Assembly: GCF_003596405.1 (NCBI RefSeq)
Contig: NZ_QYUR01000002.1
Span: 2,310,501-2,374,500 of the forward strand
Direction: 5' to 3'
Length of the DNA: 64,000 nucleotides
From: Pseudomonas cavernicola
GTDB lineage: Bacteria > Pseudomonadota > Gammaproteobacteria > Pseudomonadales > Pseudomonadaceae
Position numbers and translations under genes: made by a program. Positions 8,201 to 17,175 of the stretch are shown one piece after another; position 1 is the stretch's first letter; each line of letters starts with the position of its first letter. A model generated the notes under the pieces. It was not told the DNA's origin. It did no database searches and saw only the letters and a list, made by a program, of their open reading frames with translations.

Positions 8201-10133
8201 GCACGAAGGCATCCTGCAGTGTGTCATTGAGCTGCTGGATATCTACCTCCAACACTTCACCCTGCCGTTCAACGTGGGGGGTGAAGGCGAAGTCGTGAAT
8301 CCAGAACTCGCGGCCACTCTGGTGCAGCAAGCGGTAAGGGAATTCGCCGAGGACGCGCAGGCCGAGATTTTCCAGAATCGGCAGAACATCCGACAGCGCC
8401 AGCGGCGTGTCGGCGTGATAGAGCTTGCAGTGCAACTGCTGCTCGCCGGCAGTCAGCGGCTGGTAGAAACTCATCACCAGCGGGCGTTCATCCGACAGGC
8501 TGAGCAGGTGCTGCATGTCGACGACCGCCGAATGCGGCGCGAAGCGCTCGCGATAGCCGGCCGGAAAGCTTTTCGGGATGTCGGCCAGCACCTTGGTGCC
8601 TTTCGCCTCGCCGAAGCTCTCCACCACTAACCCGGCATAATCGTCCTTCCAGGAACGGCAGGCCTGAATGACCTCGCGCTCGATCTGTTGCGGGTCGATC
8701 TGCAGCTTGGTCTTCGGGTCGATGCGCAGAATGAACTGCACCCGCGCCAGTACCGACTCGGAGAAGTAGGTCCAGAACTCGCAATCGGTCGCCTGCAGGC
8801 GGTCGACCAGCACCTGTTGGATGCGCATGCGGGTTTCGGTGGAGTAGACATCACGCGGCACATAAGCCAAGGCGTAAACGAAACGACCGTACGGATCCGC
8901 GCGCAGGAACAGGCGGATCTTGTTGCGCTCCTGAATCTGCACGATCGCCAGGGAGGTGCTGTACAACTCGTCCACCGGGGTCTGGAACAAGTCATCGCGG
9001 GGCAGCACTTCCAGCACCTTGACCAATTCTTTGCCCAGGTGCCCCTGCGCGGTGAAACCGGAGCGCTGCTCGACCTCGGCGACTTTGCGGCGGATGTACG
9101 GAATCTCGCGCACGCTTTCGCTATAAGAGATGGAGGTGTAGATGCCCAGGAAGCGGCATTCCTTGATCACCTTGCCCTTGGCATCCAATTCGCGGATAGA
9201 GACGAAATCCGGGTAAGCCGGGCGGTGTACACGGCTCGGCTGTGCAGCCTTGGCAAAGGACAGCAGCACCGGCTCACGCAGGTACTTCACCGCGTAAGAC
9301 TCAATGTGCAGATCTTCTTTCGTCAGCCCGGCGCGCAGACGCTTGGACAGACCCAGCAACGACGCCTCGTCGTAGACAATGTGCCCACCATCAGTCTCAT
9401 CGGCCACGGTGAACTCCTCGTAGCCGAGGAAGGTGAAGTGATTGTCCAGCAGCCACTCCAGAAACACCTTGATTTCAGCCAACTCGGCGACATCTACCTT
9501 CAATTTGGCCTTGCCCAGCCAGGCCAGCAGCTCCTCAGCCTTGGCGCGCATCGGCAGGAAGTCGGCAACCGTCACCCGCACTTCTTCCAGCACTTCCAGC
9601 AGGGCGTGCTCCAGCGTCCGCAACTCATTGGCATTGGCGCTGCGGTCGATCTCCAGGAAAATCAAGGATTCCTGCAGCACATCCTTGCCCAGGGTACCTT
9701 TGGGCAGGACTTCCAGCAGCTCGCCTTTCTTGTTGCGGCGCACGCTGAGCACACTGTTTTGTAAGGTATGAATGCTGTAGCCGCGGCGGTTCAGCTCCAT
9801 ACGTACCGAATCGACCAGGAACGGAATATCCGGATGCAGCACTTCCACCGCGGTGTGGGTGGATTGCCAGCCGTGCTTCTCGTAATCGGGGTTGAACACC
9901 CGCGCCTCGGGCTTGGCGTGATCGAAGCGCTCTAACAGCCGCCATGCCGACAAGGTGCAGCCAACCAGGTCGGAAAGCCGACGCTGGGTCAGCTCATCGA
10001 GGGCGATGATGCCGAAGAATTGCTCGGCGAAAAGGGCCACTTGTGGCAGCGCCTGCTCGCTAACGTGCTGCGCCAGTGCCGCTTGCAGTTGATGCTGGAA
10101 GTCGGCTTTGCTGGCCGCCGTAAAGAACGCCAT
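5256..10133 (-). CDS. gdhB: NAD-dependent glutamate dehydrogenase, GDH-180 class
   Basis: Very large (1625 aa) catabolic enzyme that deaminates glutamate to 2-oxoglutarate with NAD. The length matches the GDH-180 class, in which a central dehydrogenase core is flanked by long regulatory N- and C-terminal segments. Around residues 815-860 RGGLRWSDREEDFRTEVLG and VPVGAKGGF hold the substrate-binding Lys. The nucleotide-binding part contains GIGDMAGDVFGNGLLLS and WNGGIGTYVK. GGAG lies 7 nt before ATG 10133. It is monocistronic with its own terminator. In P. aeruginosa the orthologue is arginine-inducible and allosterically activated by arginine; nothing here shows the control site directly. Confidence 0.97.
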   Translation of the reverse strand: MAFFTAASKADFQHQLQAALAQHVSEQALPQVALFAEQFFGIIALDELTQRRLSDLVGCTLSAWRLLERFDHAKPEARVFNPDYEKHGWQSTHTAVEVLHPDIPFLVDSVRMELNRRGYSIHTLQNSVLSVRRNKKGELLEVLPKGTLGKDVLQESLIFLEIDRSANANELRTLEHALLEVLEEVRVTVADFLPMRAKAEELLAWLGKAKLKVDVAELAEIKVFLEWLLDNHFTFLGYEEFTVADETDGGHIVYDEASLLGLSKRLRAGLTKEDLHIESYAVKYLREPVLLSFAKAAQPSRVHRPAYPDFVSIRELDAKGKVIKECRFLGIYTSISYSESVREIPYIRRKVAEVEQRSGFTAQGHLGKELVKVLEVLPRDDLFQTPVDELYSTSLAIVQIQERNKIRLFLRADPYGRFVYALAYVPRDVYSTETRMRIQQVLVDRLQATDCEFWTYFSESVLARVQFILRIDPKTKLQIDPQQIEREVIQACRSWKDDYAGLVVESFGEAKGTKVLADIPKSFPAGYRERFAPHSAVVDMQHLLSLSDERPLVMSFYQPLTAGEQQLHCKLYHADTPLALSDVLPILENLGLRVLGEFPYRLLHQSGREFWIHDFAFTPHVERQGEVLEVDIQQLNDTLQDAFVQIVGGAAENDAFNRLVLTAAMPWRDVALLRAYARYLKQIRLGFDLSYIANTLLNHVDIAKELVRLFKTRFYLARKLTADDLADKQQRLEQAILSALDDVAVLNEDRILRRYLDLIKATLRTNFYQTDAHGQNKSYFSFKFNPRAIPELPKPVPMFEIFVYSPRVEGVHLRGGKVARGGLRWSDREEDFRTEVLGLVKAQQVKNAVIVPVGAKGGFIPRRLPIGGSRDEIQAEGIACYRIFISGLLDITDNLKEGAVVPPLNVVRHDADDPYLVVAADKGTATFSDIANGIAAEYGFWLGDAFASGGSAGYDHKGMGITAKGGWVSVQRHFRERGIDVQKDHTTVIGIGDMAGDVFGNGLLLSDKLQMVAAFNHQHIFIDPNPDAAKSFVERQRLFDLPRSSWADYDATLISAGGGIFLRAAKSIAISDEMKERFDISADKLPPTELLNALLKAPVDLLWNGGIGTYVKSSNESHVDVGDKANDALRVDGCELRARVVGEGGNLGMTQLGRVEFGLNGGASNTDFIDNAGGVDCSDHEVNIKILLNEIVAAGDMTGKQRNKLLAEMTDAVGNLVLGNNYKQTQALSLAQRRARERIGEYKRLIVALENDGKLDRAMEFLPSDELLAERIANGQGLTRPELSVLISYSKIDLKESLLKSLVPDDDYLACEMETAFPPLLTKKFAEPMRRHRLKREIVSTQIANDLVNHMGITFVQRLKESTGMSAANVAGAYVIVRDVFRLPHWWKQIEALDYQVPAELQLQLMDELMRLGRRATRWFLRSRRNELDAARDVAHFAPRIEALAGRLDELLEGPAREQWLARFQGYVEAGAPEELARVVAGTSHLYTLLPIIEAADVTGQEPAQVAAAYFAVGGALDLSWYLQQITSLPVENNWQALAREAFRDDLDWQQRAITVSVLQMADGPADIEARAALWLEQHRPLVERWRAMLTELRATSATDYAMYAVANRELLDLAQSSQHGTCIP

Positions 10134-10309
10134 GGTTGTGCTCCGCTGGGCTTGTTATTCAACTAGAAATGACCGTCCACACCGTGCCGTGGTTCAAGAA
10201 TGCTGTAGTTCAACGTTAGTCTAGGCAGCCCGTCTTGCATTAAAGTGGCAACCTTAGACTAAGGCGGCACTCTCGACTCGCCAGTCATATTTCCCGGAAG
10301 AGCTTAACG

Positions 10310-11269
10310 ATGGAACACCGTGAAGCGCTTGTCGCGCTGCGACATTTTCTGTCAACACAGATCCTTGGCCAGGAAAAACTCATAGAAAGACTGCTGATTG
10401 CCCTGCTCGCCGACGGCCACATGCTGGTCGAGGGGGCTCCCGGTCTGGCCAAGACCAAGGCGATCAAGGAACTGGCCGAAGGTATCGAAGCCCAATTCCA
10501 TCGCATTCAGTTCACCCCCGACTTGCTCCCGGCGGATATCACTGGCACGGAGATCTATCGCCCGGAAACCGGCAGCTTCGTCTTTCAACAAGGGCCGATT
10601 TTTCACAATCTGGTGCTGGCCGACGAGATCAACCGCGCACCGGCGAAGGTCCAGTCGGCGCTACTGGAAGCCATGGCCGAGCGCCAGGTCAGCGTCGGGC
10701 GCAGTACTTATGACCTGTCCCCGCTGTTCCTGGTGATGGCGACGCAGAACCCGATCGAGCAGGAAGGCACCTACCCGCTGCCGGAGGCCCAACTCGACCG
10801 CTTCCTGATGTATGTGAAAATCGGCTTCCCTGACGCCTCGGTGGAACGCAAGATCCTCCAGCAAGCCCGTGGCGAAGCACTCAACGGCGAAACCAAGCCC
10901 GAGCACAAAGTCAGCCAGCAGGCGATCTTCGCCGCGCGCAAAGAAGTGCTCGGTCTCTACATGGCTGACGCGGTGGAGGAATACCTGGTGCAGTTGGTGG
11001 TGGCCACCCGCAACCCAGGCAAATTCGACCCGGAAATGGCCGACTGGATTTCCTATGGCGCCAGCCCACGTGGCTCGATCGCGCTGGATCGCTGTGCTCG
11101 GGCGCATGCCTGGCTAGCGGGGCGCGACTTCGTCAGCCCGGAAGACATCCAGGCCGTGCTGTTCGATGTGTTGCGCCATCGCATCATTCTGTCGTTTGAA
11201 GCGGAAGCGGCAGGCATCGATCAGGACCGGGTGCTGCAACGCATTCTCGACGTGGTCGCCGTAGCCTGA
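10310..11269 (+). CDS. MoxR-family AAA+ ATPase, first gene of Bat-type operon
   Basis: 319-aa AAA+ ATPase of the MoxR/RavA group, presumed chaperone that remodels or loads metal/cofactor on partner proteins together with VWA proteins. Walker A GAPGLAKT (about residues 43-50), Walker B LVLADEINRAP and sensor-1 ATQNP are all present. The C-terminal lid contains SYGASPRGSIALDRCARAHA, typical of MoxR. The start at ATG 10310 is preceded by GGAAGAG. It heads a tight six-gene run; the next gene begins 14 bp downstream. A 176-bp divergent spacer separates it from gdhB and should hold both promoters. Confidence 0.93.
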   Translation: MEHREALVALRHFLSTQILGQEKLIERLLIALLADGHMLVEGAPGLAKTKAIKELAEGIEAQFHRIQFTPDLLPADITGTEIYRPETGSFVFQQGPIFHNLVLADEINRAPAKVQSALLEAMAERQVSVGRSTYDLSPLFLVMATQNPIEQEGTYPLPEAQLDRFLMYVKIGFPDASVERKILQQARGEALNGETKPEHKVSQQAIFAARKEVLGLYMADAVEEYLVQLVVATRNPGKFDPEMADWISYGASPRGSIALDRCARAHAWLAGRDFVSPEDIQAVLFDVLRHRIILSFEAEAAGIDQDRVLQRILDVVAVA

Positions 11270-11283
11270 GTAACCCTGCCCCT

Positions 11284-12228
11284 ATGCAAGCGCCCATCGT
11301 CGCCGAACCCGGAATTCGCGTCAGCCTCGCCGAGCTGATCGAGATGCGCCATCGCGTCCGCGAAGTGCAGCTGTTTTCGACCCCCGCCCGACGTAGCCCG
11401 CTGATTGGCCTGCACCACTCCAAGCTGCGCGGGCGTGGCGTGGACTTCGATCAGGTGCGGGTGTATCAAGCCGGCGACGACGTGCGCACCATCGACTGGC
11501 GCGTCACCGCACGCACCCAGGAGCCGCACACCAAGCTGTTCCATGAAGAGCGCGAACGGCCAATTTTCATCCTGGTGGAACAGAGCCAGCGACTGTTCTT
11601 CGGCTCGGGGCTGGTGTTCAAATCGGTCCTCGCCGCGCAGGCTGCCGCCTTGATTGGCTGGGCCGCACTGGGCCATAACGACCGAGTCGGCGGTCTGGTA
11701 TTCGGCGACAACGAACACCACGAAATCAAACCGCGGCGTAGCAAACACAGCTTGCTGCAATTGCTCAACCGTCTGGTACGTGTGAACCAGGCCTTGCATA
11801 CCGAAGCCCAGCCGGGCCGCGACGCGTTCGGGCTGGCTCTGCGCAGAGCTCGCGAGGTACTTCGCCCCGGCAGCCTGGTAATCGTGCTCTGCGATGAGCG
11901 CGCACTTACCGAGAGCACTGAACAACAGCTATCCCTGCTCGCGCGCCACACTGACTTGCTGCTGCTACCGCTGTCCGACCCGCTCGACCACGCCCTTCCC
12001 GCCGCCGGCTTGCTGCAGTTCACCGAGCGCGGTGCACAGCTGGAGCTGGATACGCACTCCATTGAGCTGCGTCAGGCTTACCACGCCCAGGGCGAGGCGC
12101 GCCGCACCCACTGGCAACTACTGGCCCAGAAACTTGGGGTGCCGCTGTTGCCGCTGAGCACCCAAGGCGAAATGGTCGAGCAGTTGCTCGATCACCTGAA
12201 CGCTCAGCGCCCCAGGAAGCAGCAATGA
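11284..12228 (+). CDS. DUF58 domain protein (Bat operon)
   Basis: 314-aa protein with the DUF58 signature: LRGRGVDFDQVRVYQAGDD followed by RTIDWRVTAR and TKLFHEERE (about residues 48-90). DUF58 proteins are VWA-like and regularly follow moxR. The central region VIVLCDERAL begins a probable VWA-type fold without a full MIDAS. No transmembrane helix is obvious. Its stop overlaps the next start by 4 bp (ATGA at 12225-12228), so translation is coupled. Role is inferred as adaptor or substrate-presenting partner of the MoxR ATPase. Confidence 0.88.
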   Translation: MQAPIVAEPGIRVSLAELIEMRHRVREVQLFSTPARRSPLIGLHHSKLRGRGVDFDQVRVYQAGDDVRTIDWRVTARTQEPHTKLFHEERERPIFILVEQSQRLFFGSGLVFKSVLAAQAAALIGWAALGHNDRVGGLVFGDNEHHEIKPRRSKHSLLQLLNRLVRVNQALHTEAQPGRDAFGLALRRAREVLRPGSLVIVLCDERALTESTEQQLSLLARHTDLLLLPLSDPLDHALPAAGLLQFTERGAQLELDTHSIELRQAYHAQGEARRTHWQLLAQKLGVPLLPLSTQGEMVEQLLDHLNAQRPRKQQ

Positions 12229-12719
12229 ACCCCCTCGATCAGTTGGAGCCCCTGATCGCCCCGCCCGCGATCCCCTGGTGGCCACCTGCACCCGGTTGGT
12301 GGCTGCTTGCGCTGCTGCTGCCAGTGCTGCTTTGGGGCCTGTGGCGACTGCGCCGACGGCTACCTTGGCTGCGCAAAAAAGCCCAGCCGGAACTCCCCCT
12401 CGACCCGTTGCGCCAAGCCGCCCTGATCGAGCTGGCGCAACTGCGCAAACCTTACGACGGCGCTCCCGCCGGTGTTTGGCTGCAACAACTGAATGGACTG
12501 TTAAAGCGCCTGTGCCGCAGCCACTACCCGGCCAATCACAGCCACACCCTGAGCGGTCGCGCCTGGTTGGCCTTTCTCGACAACCGTTGCCCGGCCGCCG
12601 GCCTGACCCGCTGGATGGTGCTGGTGGAAGGCGCCTACCGCCCGGAGTGCAAGCTCGACGACAAGGCCGTGGATGGTCTCAACCAAGCGGTCGACACCTG
12701 GATTCGTAAGCATGTTTGA
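12225..12719 (+). CDS. DUF4381 domain membrane protein (Bat operon)
   Basis: 164-aa protein with one strong membrane helix near residues 19-40 (GWWLLALLLPVLLWGLWRLR) after a short N-terminus rich in Pro and Trp. A cytoplasmic DUF4381-type domain follows, with LRQAALIELAQLR and LSGRAWLAFLD. DUF4381 occurs nearly only between DUF58 and VWA genes in these operons. It overlaps the upstream gene by 4 bp and the downstream VWA gene by 8 bp. It is probably a small anchor within the membrane complex; its biochemical role is unknown. Confidence 0.82.
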   Translation: MNPLDQLEPLIAPPAIPWWPPAPGWWLLALLLPVLLWGLWRLRRRLPWLRKKAQPELPLDPLRQAALIELAQLRKPYDGAPAGVWLQQLNGLLKRLCRSHYPANHSHTLSGRAWLAFLDNRCPAAGLTRWMVLVEGAYRPECKLDDKAVDGLNQAVDTWIRKHV

Positions 12720-13788
12720 GTTCATCTGGCTGTGGATCTTCCTGCTCGCCCCCCTGCCCTGGCTGCTGCGGCTACTGCTGCCTGAAGCCGACAGCGGTGA
12801 GGCGGCGCTCAAGGTCAGCTTCCTCAATGAGCTTGAAGGCCTGGCTGGGCGGCGCGCGCGCGCCAATCTGCCGGCCTGGCGTCAGCAAGCCCCCTTCGCC
12901 CTGCTCTGGCTGCTGCTGCTCAGCGCAGCGGCGCGCCCAGCCTGGGTTGGTGAGGCGTTACCGCTTGCCGCCAGCGGGCGCGACTTGTTGCTCGCCGTGG
13001 ATGTTTCCGGCTCGATGGATTACCCCGACATGCAATGGGACGGCGCCGAGGTCAGCCGCCTGACGCTGGTCAAGCACCTGCTCGGCGACTTTGTCGAGGG
13101 CCGCCAGGGCGATCGCGTCGGCTTGATCCTGTTCGGCAGCCAGGCCTACCTCCAGGCCCCGCTGACCTTCGACCGCCATACCGTACGCACCTGGCTGGAC
13201 GAGGCGCTGATCGGCATCGCCGGCAAGAACACCGCCGTCGGCGATGCCATTGGTTTGGCGGTAAAACGTCTGCGCCAGCGCCCGGCAGAAAGCCGCGTAC
13301 TGGTGCTGGTCACCGACGGCGCGAACAACGGTGGCGAGATCGACCCGCTGACTGCCGCCCGCTTGGCCGCCGAGGAAGGGGTGAAGATTTACCCGATTGG
13401 CATCGGTGCCGATCCTGAAGAAGGCGGCGCACTCGGCCTGCCCGGTCTTAATCCGGGACTGGATTTGGATGAGCCGACCTTGCAGGCGATTGCCAAGCAG
13501 ACCGGCGGCCAGTACTTCCGCGCCCGCGACAGCGAAGAACTAAAAGCCATCGAAGCCAGCCTCGACCAACTTGAACCGGTAGCCCAGCAACCGACCCAGG
13601 CCCGCCCAACGCTGGCACTTTACTGCTGGCCGCTGGCCGGCGCGCTCTTGCTCAGCCTGCTACTAGTCGCCCACGCACTCTGGCCACAACTGCTGCAACA
13701 GCGCTTGCAGCAACGTTTACAACAACGCTTACAACACCGTTTACAACTGCAGGCCAACTGGCCACAGTGGCTGCGGAGGCGCAGATGA
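12712..13788 (+). CDS. VWA-domain membrane protein, BatA-like
   Basis: 358-aa protein with N-terminal membrane helices, a VWA domain and a C-terminal helix (about residues 303-325). The MIDAS is intact: DVSGSMD near residue 97, the Thr in KNTAVGDAIG and VTDGANNGG. ATG 12712 (MFEFIWLWIFLLAPLPWLLR) was chosen over the longer frame because it begins directly with the conserved hydrophobic N-terminus. After the last helix the tail carries four to five RLQQ-like units encoded by a 12-bp tandem repeat (13690-13749). It overlaps its neighbours by 8 and 4 bp. Likely binds a ligand through Mg/Mn on the periplasmic face. Confidence 0.9.
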   Translation: MFEFIWLWIFLLAPLPWLLRLLLPEADSGEAALKVSFLNELEGLAGRRARANLPAWRQQAPFALLWLLLLSAAARPAWVGEALPLAASGRDLLLAVDVSGSMDYPDMQWDGAEVSRLTLVKHLLGDFVEGRQGDRVGLILFGSQAYLQAPLTFDRHTVRTWLDEALIGIAGKNTAVGDAIGLAVKRLRQRPAESRVLVLVTDGANNGGEIDPLTAARLAAEEGVKIYPIGIGADPEEGGALGLPGLNPGLDLDEPTLQAIAKQTGGQYFRARDSEELKAIEASLDQLEPVAQQPTQARPTLALYCWPLAGALLLSLLLVAHALWPQLLQQRLQQRLQQRLQHRLQLQANWPQWLRRRR

Positions 13789-15509
13789 TCGCCCTTTGGC
13801 CACATTGGTTGAGACCCTTCTGGCTACTCATCCTACCGCTGCTGGGCTGGCTACTCTGGCACCTCTGGCATCGTCAACGGCGCGTCGGACGCTGGCAGAT
13901 GCTGCTGCCGGCCGCCTTTCATGGCGTACTCCTGAGTGGCGGCAACAACCGCGGCAGCCGTCTACCCTGGATTGCCCTCGGCCTCGCCTGGCTGCTGGCC
14001 CTGCTCGCCTTGCTTGGTCCCGGCTGGCAAAGAGTCGAACAGGCCAGCCAGAAACGCGCCGACCCGTTGGTGGTACTTCTGGAGTTGACCCCGGCGATGC
14101 TCGCCAGCGACGTCACACCGACTCGCCTGGAACACACCAAGCGCAAACTGCTGGACTTGCTGGAAGCGCGCCGCGATGCCCAGACCGCCATCGTCGTCTT
14201 TGCCGGCAGCGCGCATACTCTGGTGCCGCTTTCCGATGATCTGGCTACGACCCGCAACCTGCTCGAATCGCTCAAACCCTCGATCATGCCCGAACCGGGC
14301 CACCGCGCCGACTTGGCCGTCAGCAAGGCGCTGGCCCTCTTGGCGCAAGGTGCGCAAGGCCAGGGGCGGTTGCTCTTGATGGGGGCGAGCCTGGACGAGC
14401 AAGAACGCCAAGGCATCCGCCACGCCCTCGGCGACAAAGGCGAGCGCCTGCAAATTCTCGGCATTGGCACCGCCCAGGGCGCACCTATCGCCCAGGAGGA
14501 CGGCGGTTTTCTTAAGGATGAGCAAGGGGCAATCCTGCTCCCACGCCTGGATAGCGCTGGCCTCAAGCGCTTCGCCAGCGACCTGGGTGGGCGCTATATG
14601 AGCACCCGCTTGGATGACAGCGATTTACGCAGCCTCGGCCTGCTCGACGGCGCCCAGAGCCTGCGCGATGCGGAACCTATGCGCCTGGCGACCTGGGCCG
14701 ATCAAGGCCATTGGCTGCTCTTGCCACTGCTGCTACTCGCCGCCTGCGCTGGCCGCCGCGGTTGGCTGTTCTGCCTGCCGCTATTGCTGCTACTGAGCCC
14801 GCAGCCAAGCTATGCCTTTGAGTTCAGCGACCTCTGGTTACGCGCTGACCAGCAGGGCCAGCGTCTGCTCGAAGCCCAACGCCCGGCTGAGGCCGCGCAA
14901 CACTTCCAGAACCCGCAATGGCAAGGACTGGCGCTGTACCAGGCGGGTGACTACGTCGGTGCTGCCTCGAACTTTGCCCTCGGAGATACGGCCGCCGAGC
15001 ACTACAACCGCGGCAATGCCCTAGCCAAAGGCGGTGAGCTGGAAGCAGCGCTGGATGCCTACGAGCAAGCACTGGAGCGTCAACCCGATTTACAACCGGC
15101 ACTAAAGAACAAAGCCTTGGTCGAACAACTATTGCGCCAACAACAGCAACCGGCAGAAGCAAAGCAGCAGGACTCTGCCAACGCGGCACAACAACAGCAG
15201 AATCAGCCCGGTCAGCCACAAGCTGGTGAATCGGATGAACCATCGGCAAGCCAGAGCCAGCCGAGCGAGGCCACCAGCGAAGACGGCGAGTCGAAGGCCA
15301 CAGTCCAGCCTGAAAGCCAGACGGGCGACCCGCAGCCAGGCCAACCCAGCGACAAAAACATGACCAATCAGGCGCAAGCCAACTCACACCAAGCCCTCGG
15401 CAGCGAACGCCGTCAGGCCCTGGAGCAGTGGTTGCGGCAGATTCCGGATGACCCGGGCGAGCTGCTGCGACGTAAGTTTTGGTATGAACAGCAACAGCGT
15501 CAGGAATAG
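13785..15509 (+). CDS. VWA + TPR membrane protein, BatB/BatC fusion-like
   Basis: 574-aa protein. The start ATG 13785 overlaps the upstream stop as ATGA. N-terminal helices (HWLRPFWLLILPLLGWLLW) precede a VWA-type domain from about residue 90. There the MIDAS position reads LLELTPAML rather than DxSxS, so metal binding is probably lost. Two further helices follow near residues 305-345. A TPR unit lies near residue 405 (HYNRGNALAKGGELEAALDA). A low-complexity Gln/Ser/Pro tail runs from about 455 to 545. This architecture matches BatB joined to BatC, as in other gammaproteobacteria. Confidence 0.88.
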   Translation: MIALWPHWLRPFWLLILPLLGWLLWHLWHRQRRVGRWQMLLPAAFHGVLLSGGNNRGSRLPWIALGLAWLLALLALLGPGWQRVEQASQKRADPLVVLLELTPAMLASDVTPTRLEHTKRKLLDLLEARRDAQTAIVVFAGSAHTLVPLSDDLATTRNLLESLKPSIMPEPGHRADLAVSKALALLAQGAQGQGRLLLMGASLDEQERQGIRHALGDKGERLQILGIGTAQGAPIAQEDGGFLKDEQGAILLPRLDSAGLKRFASDLGGRYMSTRLDDSDLRSLGLLDGAQSLRDAEPMRLATWADQGHWLLLPLLLLAACAGRRGWLFCLPLLLLLSPQPSYAFEFSDLWLRADQQGQRLLEAQRPAEAAQHFQNPQWQGLALYQAGDYVGAASNFALGDTAAEHYNRGNALAKGGELEAALDAYEQALERQPDLQPALKNKALVEQLLRQQQQPAEAKQQDSANAAQQQQNQPGQPQAGESDEPSASQSQPSEATSEDGESKATVQPESQTGDPQPGQPSDKNMTNQAQANSHQALGSERRQALEQWLRQIPDDPGELLRRKFWYEQQQRQE

Positions 15510-15514
15510 CCCCG

Positions 15515-17155
15515 ATGACCCGTCTGCTTTGCGCTCTTCTTCTTAGCCTTATGGCGCTGCACGCCAGCGCTGTGGGTTTTTCCGCCAGCGTTGACCGCAC
15601 ACGTCTGAGCGAAGGTGAAACCATCGAGCTGACCCTCGAGTCCGATGACGTCACTCTGTTCGGCAAACCCGACCTGACTCCGCTGAGCGAGTTGTTCGAG
15701 GTTCTCGGCACCCGCCAGCTCAACCGCCTGACCACCCTTGACGGTGAGGCACGCGCCACCACCCGCTGGATGATCACGCTGCAGCCGAAACGCAGTGGCC
15801 CAGTGGTCATTCCGCCGTTGCGCCTGGGTGACGTGGAAACCAAGCCCATCACCCTGCAAGTACTAAAGACCGACGAACCCACTGACAGCAACCAAGTGGC
15901 GCCGGTCTTTATCGATGCCAGCCTGGATCAGGAAAGCGTCTACGTTCAGGCCCAGGCGGTGCTGACCCTGCGGATCTACCACTCGGTTTCGCTGTACGAC
16001 GATAGCAGCCTGACCCCACTGCAAATCCCCGAGGCGCGCATCGAGCAACTGGGGGAGCCGCGCACCTACGAGAAGGAGATCAACGGTGTGCGTCACGGGG
16101 TGATTGAGTTGCGTTATGCGATCTATCCACAGCAAAGCGGCGAGCTGAAGATTCCCGCCCTGCTGTTTAGCGCCACCGCGGCAGACCGTACACGGAGTAA
16201 CGACTATCAACCCTTCGGCCCGCGGCCCGGAAAATTGATGCGGGTGGAGTCCCCGGCTATTGCGCTGACGGTCAAAGCCAAGCCGAGCGACTACCCTGCC
16301 GACGCCCCCTGGCTACCGGCCCGCGCCCTGAGCCTCGCCGAGGCCTGGAGTCCAGAGCCAAACAACACACAGGTCGGCGACTCCCTGACACGCAACTTGA
16401 TGCTCAAGGTCGAAGGCCTCTCCAGCGCGCAACTTCCGCCTCTACCGGCCACAGCGGTGAATGGTCTACGTCGTTATCCAGATCAGCCCCAGCTATCCAA
16501 TCAAGCCAACGAACGCGGCCTGATCGGCAGTCGCGAAGAACGCGAGGCCCTAGTGCCTAACCGCAGCGGGCGTATCGAACTCCCTGCCGTGGAAGTGGTT
16601 TGGTGGAACACCCACGAAGACCACCTGGAACGCACCAGCCTGCCTGCGCGCACGCTAGAGGTGGCCAATAACCCGACACTGGATGTGGAAGCACCAGTGG
16701 GATCGGCGCCCTCAGCGGTGCCAGTCGATAGCCCATCGCTGTGGCCTTGGCGATTAGCCTGCGCACTGCTCAGCGGCACCACCCTGCTCGGCTTCGGCCT
16801 TTGGTGGCATGCTCGCCGACAACCTGCAGTATCCCGGGCAGCGCAGAATGGTCCCAGCCCGCGCAGCCTGCTCGACGACCTCAAGCGTGCCTGTCTGGCC
16901 AATGATTCGCAGGCCACCCGCCAGGCACTAGACGCCTGGGCCCGCCAGCAACCGGAAACCCTCGCCGATATGGCGGCACGCTTCGTCCCATTGTCGGAGA
17001 CGCTCGATGGTCTGAACGGTGCGCTCTACAGCGAAAGCGGCCAATACTGGCAGGGTGAAGATCTCTGGAAAGCGATCCGTGCGCTACCCGCTGCGGAAGC
17101 CACGTTGGCTGGCACGCAGGAACCCAGCCCGCTGCCACCTCTGTATCCGCGCTGA
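15515..17155 (+). CDS. BatD-family (oxygen tolerance) membrane protein
   Basis: 546-aa protein with a cleavable signal peptide (MTRLLCALLLSLMALHASA, then VGFSASVDRTRLSEGE). Ig-like BatD domains follow (for example ASLDQESVYVQAQAVLTLRI). A single membrane helix lies near residues 408-428 (LWPWRLACALLSGTTLLGFG), with a cytoplasmic C-terminus after it. BatD closes these operons in many bacteria; the name comes from Bacteroides aerotolerance but the function is not settled. It begins 5 bp after the VWA/TPR gene. A palindrome and two repeats follow directly, and no T-rich terminator is seen before 17588. Confidence 0.88.
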   Translation: MTRLLCALLLSLMALHASAVGFSASVDRTRLSEGETIELTLESDDVTLFGKPDLTPLSELFEVLGTRQLNRLTTLDGEARATTRWMITLQPKRSGPVVIPPLRLGDVETKPITLQVLKTDEPTDSNQVAPVFIDASLDQESVYVQAQAVLTLRIYHSVSLYDDSSLTPLQIPEARIEQLGEPRTYEKEINGVRHGVIELRYAIYPQQSGELKIPALLFSATAADRTRSNDYQPFGPRPGKLMRVESPAIALTVKAKPSDYPADAPWLPARALSLAEAWSPEPNNTQVGDSLTRNLMLKVEGLSSAQLPPLPATAVNGLRRYPDQPQLSNQANERGLIGSREEREALVPNRSGRIELPAVEVVWWNTHEDHLERTSLPARTLEVANNPTLDVEAPVGSAPSAVPVDSPSLWPWRLACALLSGTTLLGFGLWWHARRQPAVSRAAQNGPSPRSLLDDLKRACLANDSQATRQALDAWARQQPETLADMAARFVPLSETLDGLNGALYSESGQYWQGEDLWKAIRALPAAEATLAGTQEPSPLPPLYPR

Positions 17156-17175
17156 CATTATCTAGCGGCCAGCTT

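Noticed and set aside
5397..8630. 1077-residue open frame on the plus strand
   Set aside because: It lies entirely antisense to gdhB, whose protein has full family motifs. High-GC codon bias keeps the opposite frame open; the translated sequence has no recognisable domain.
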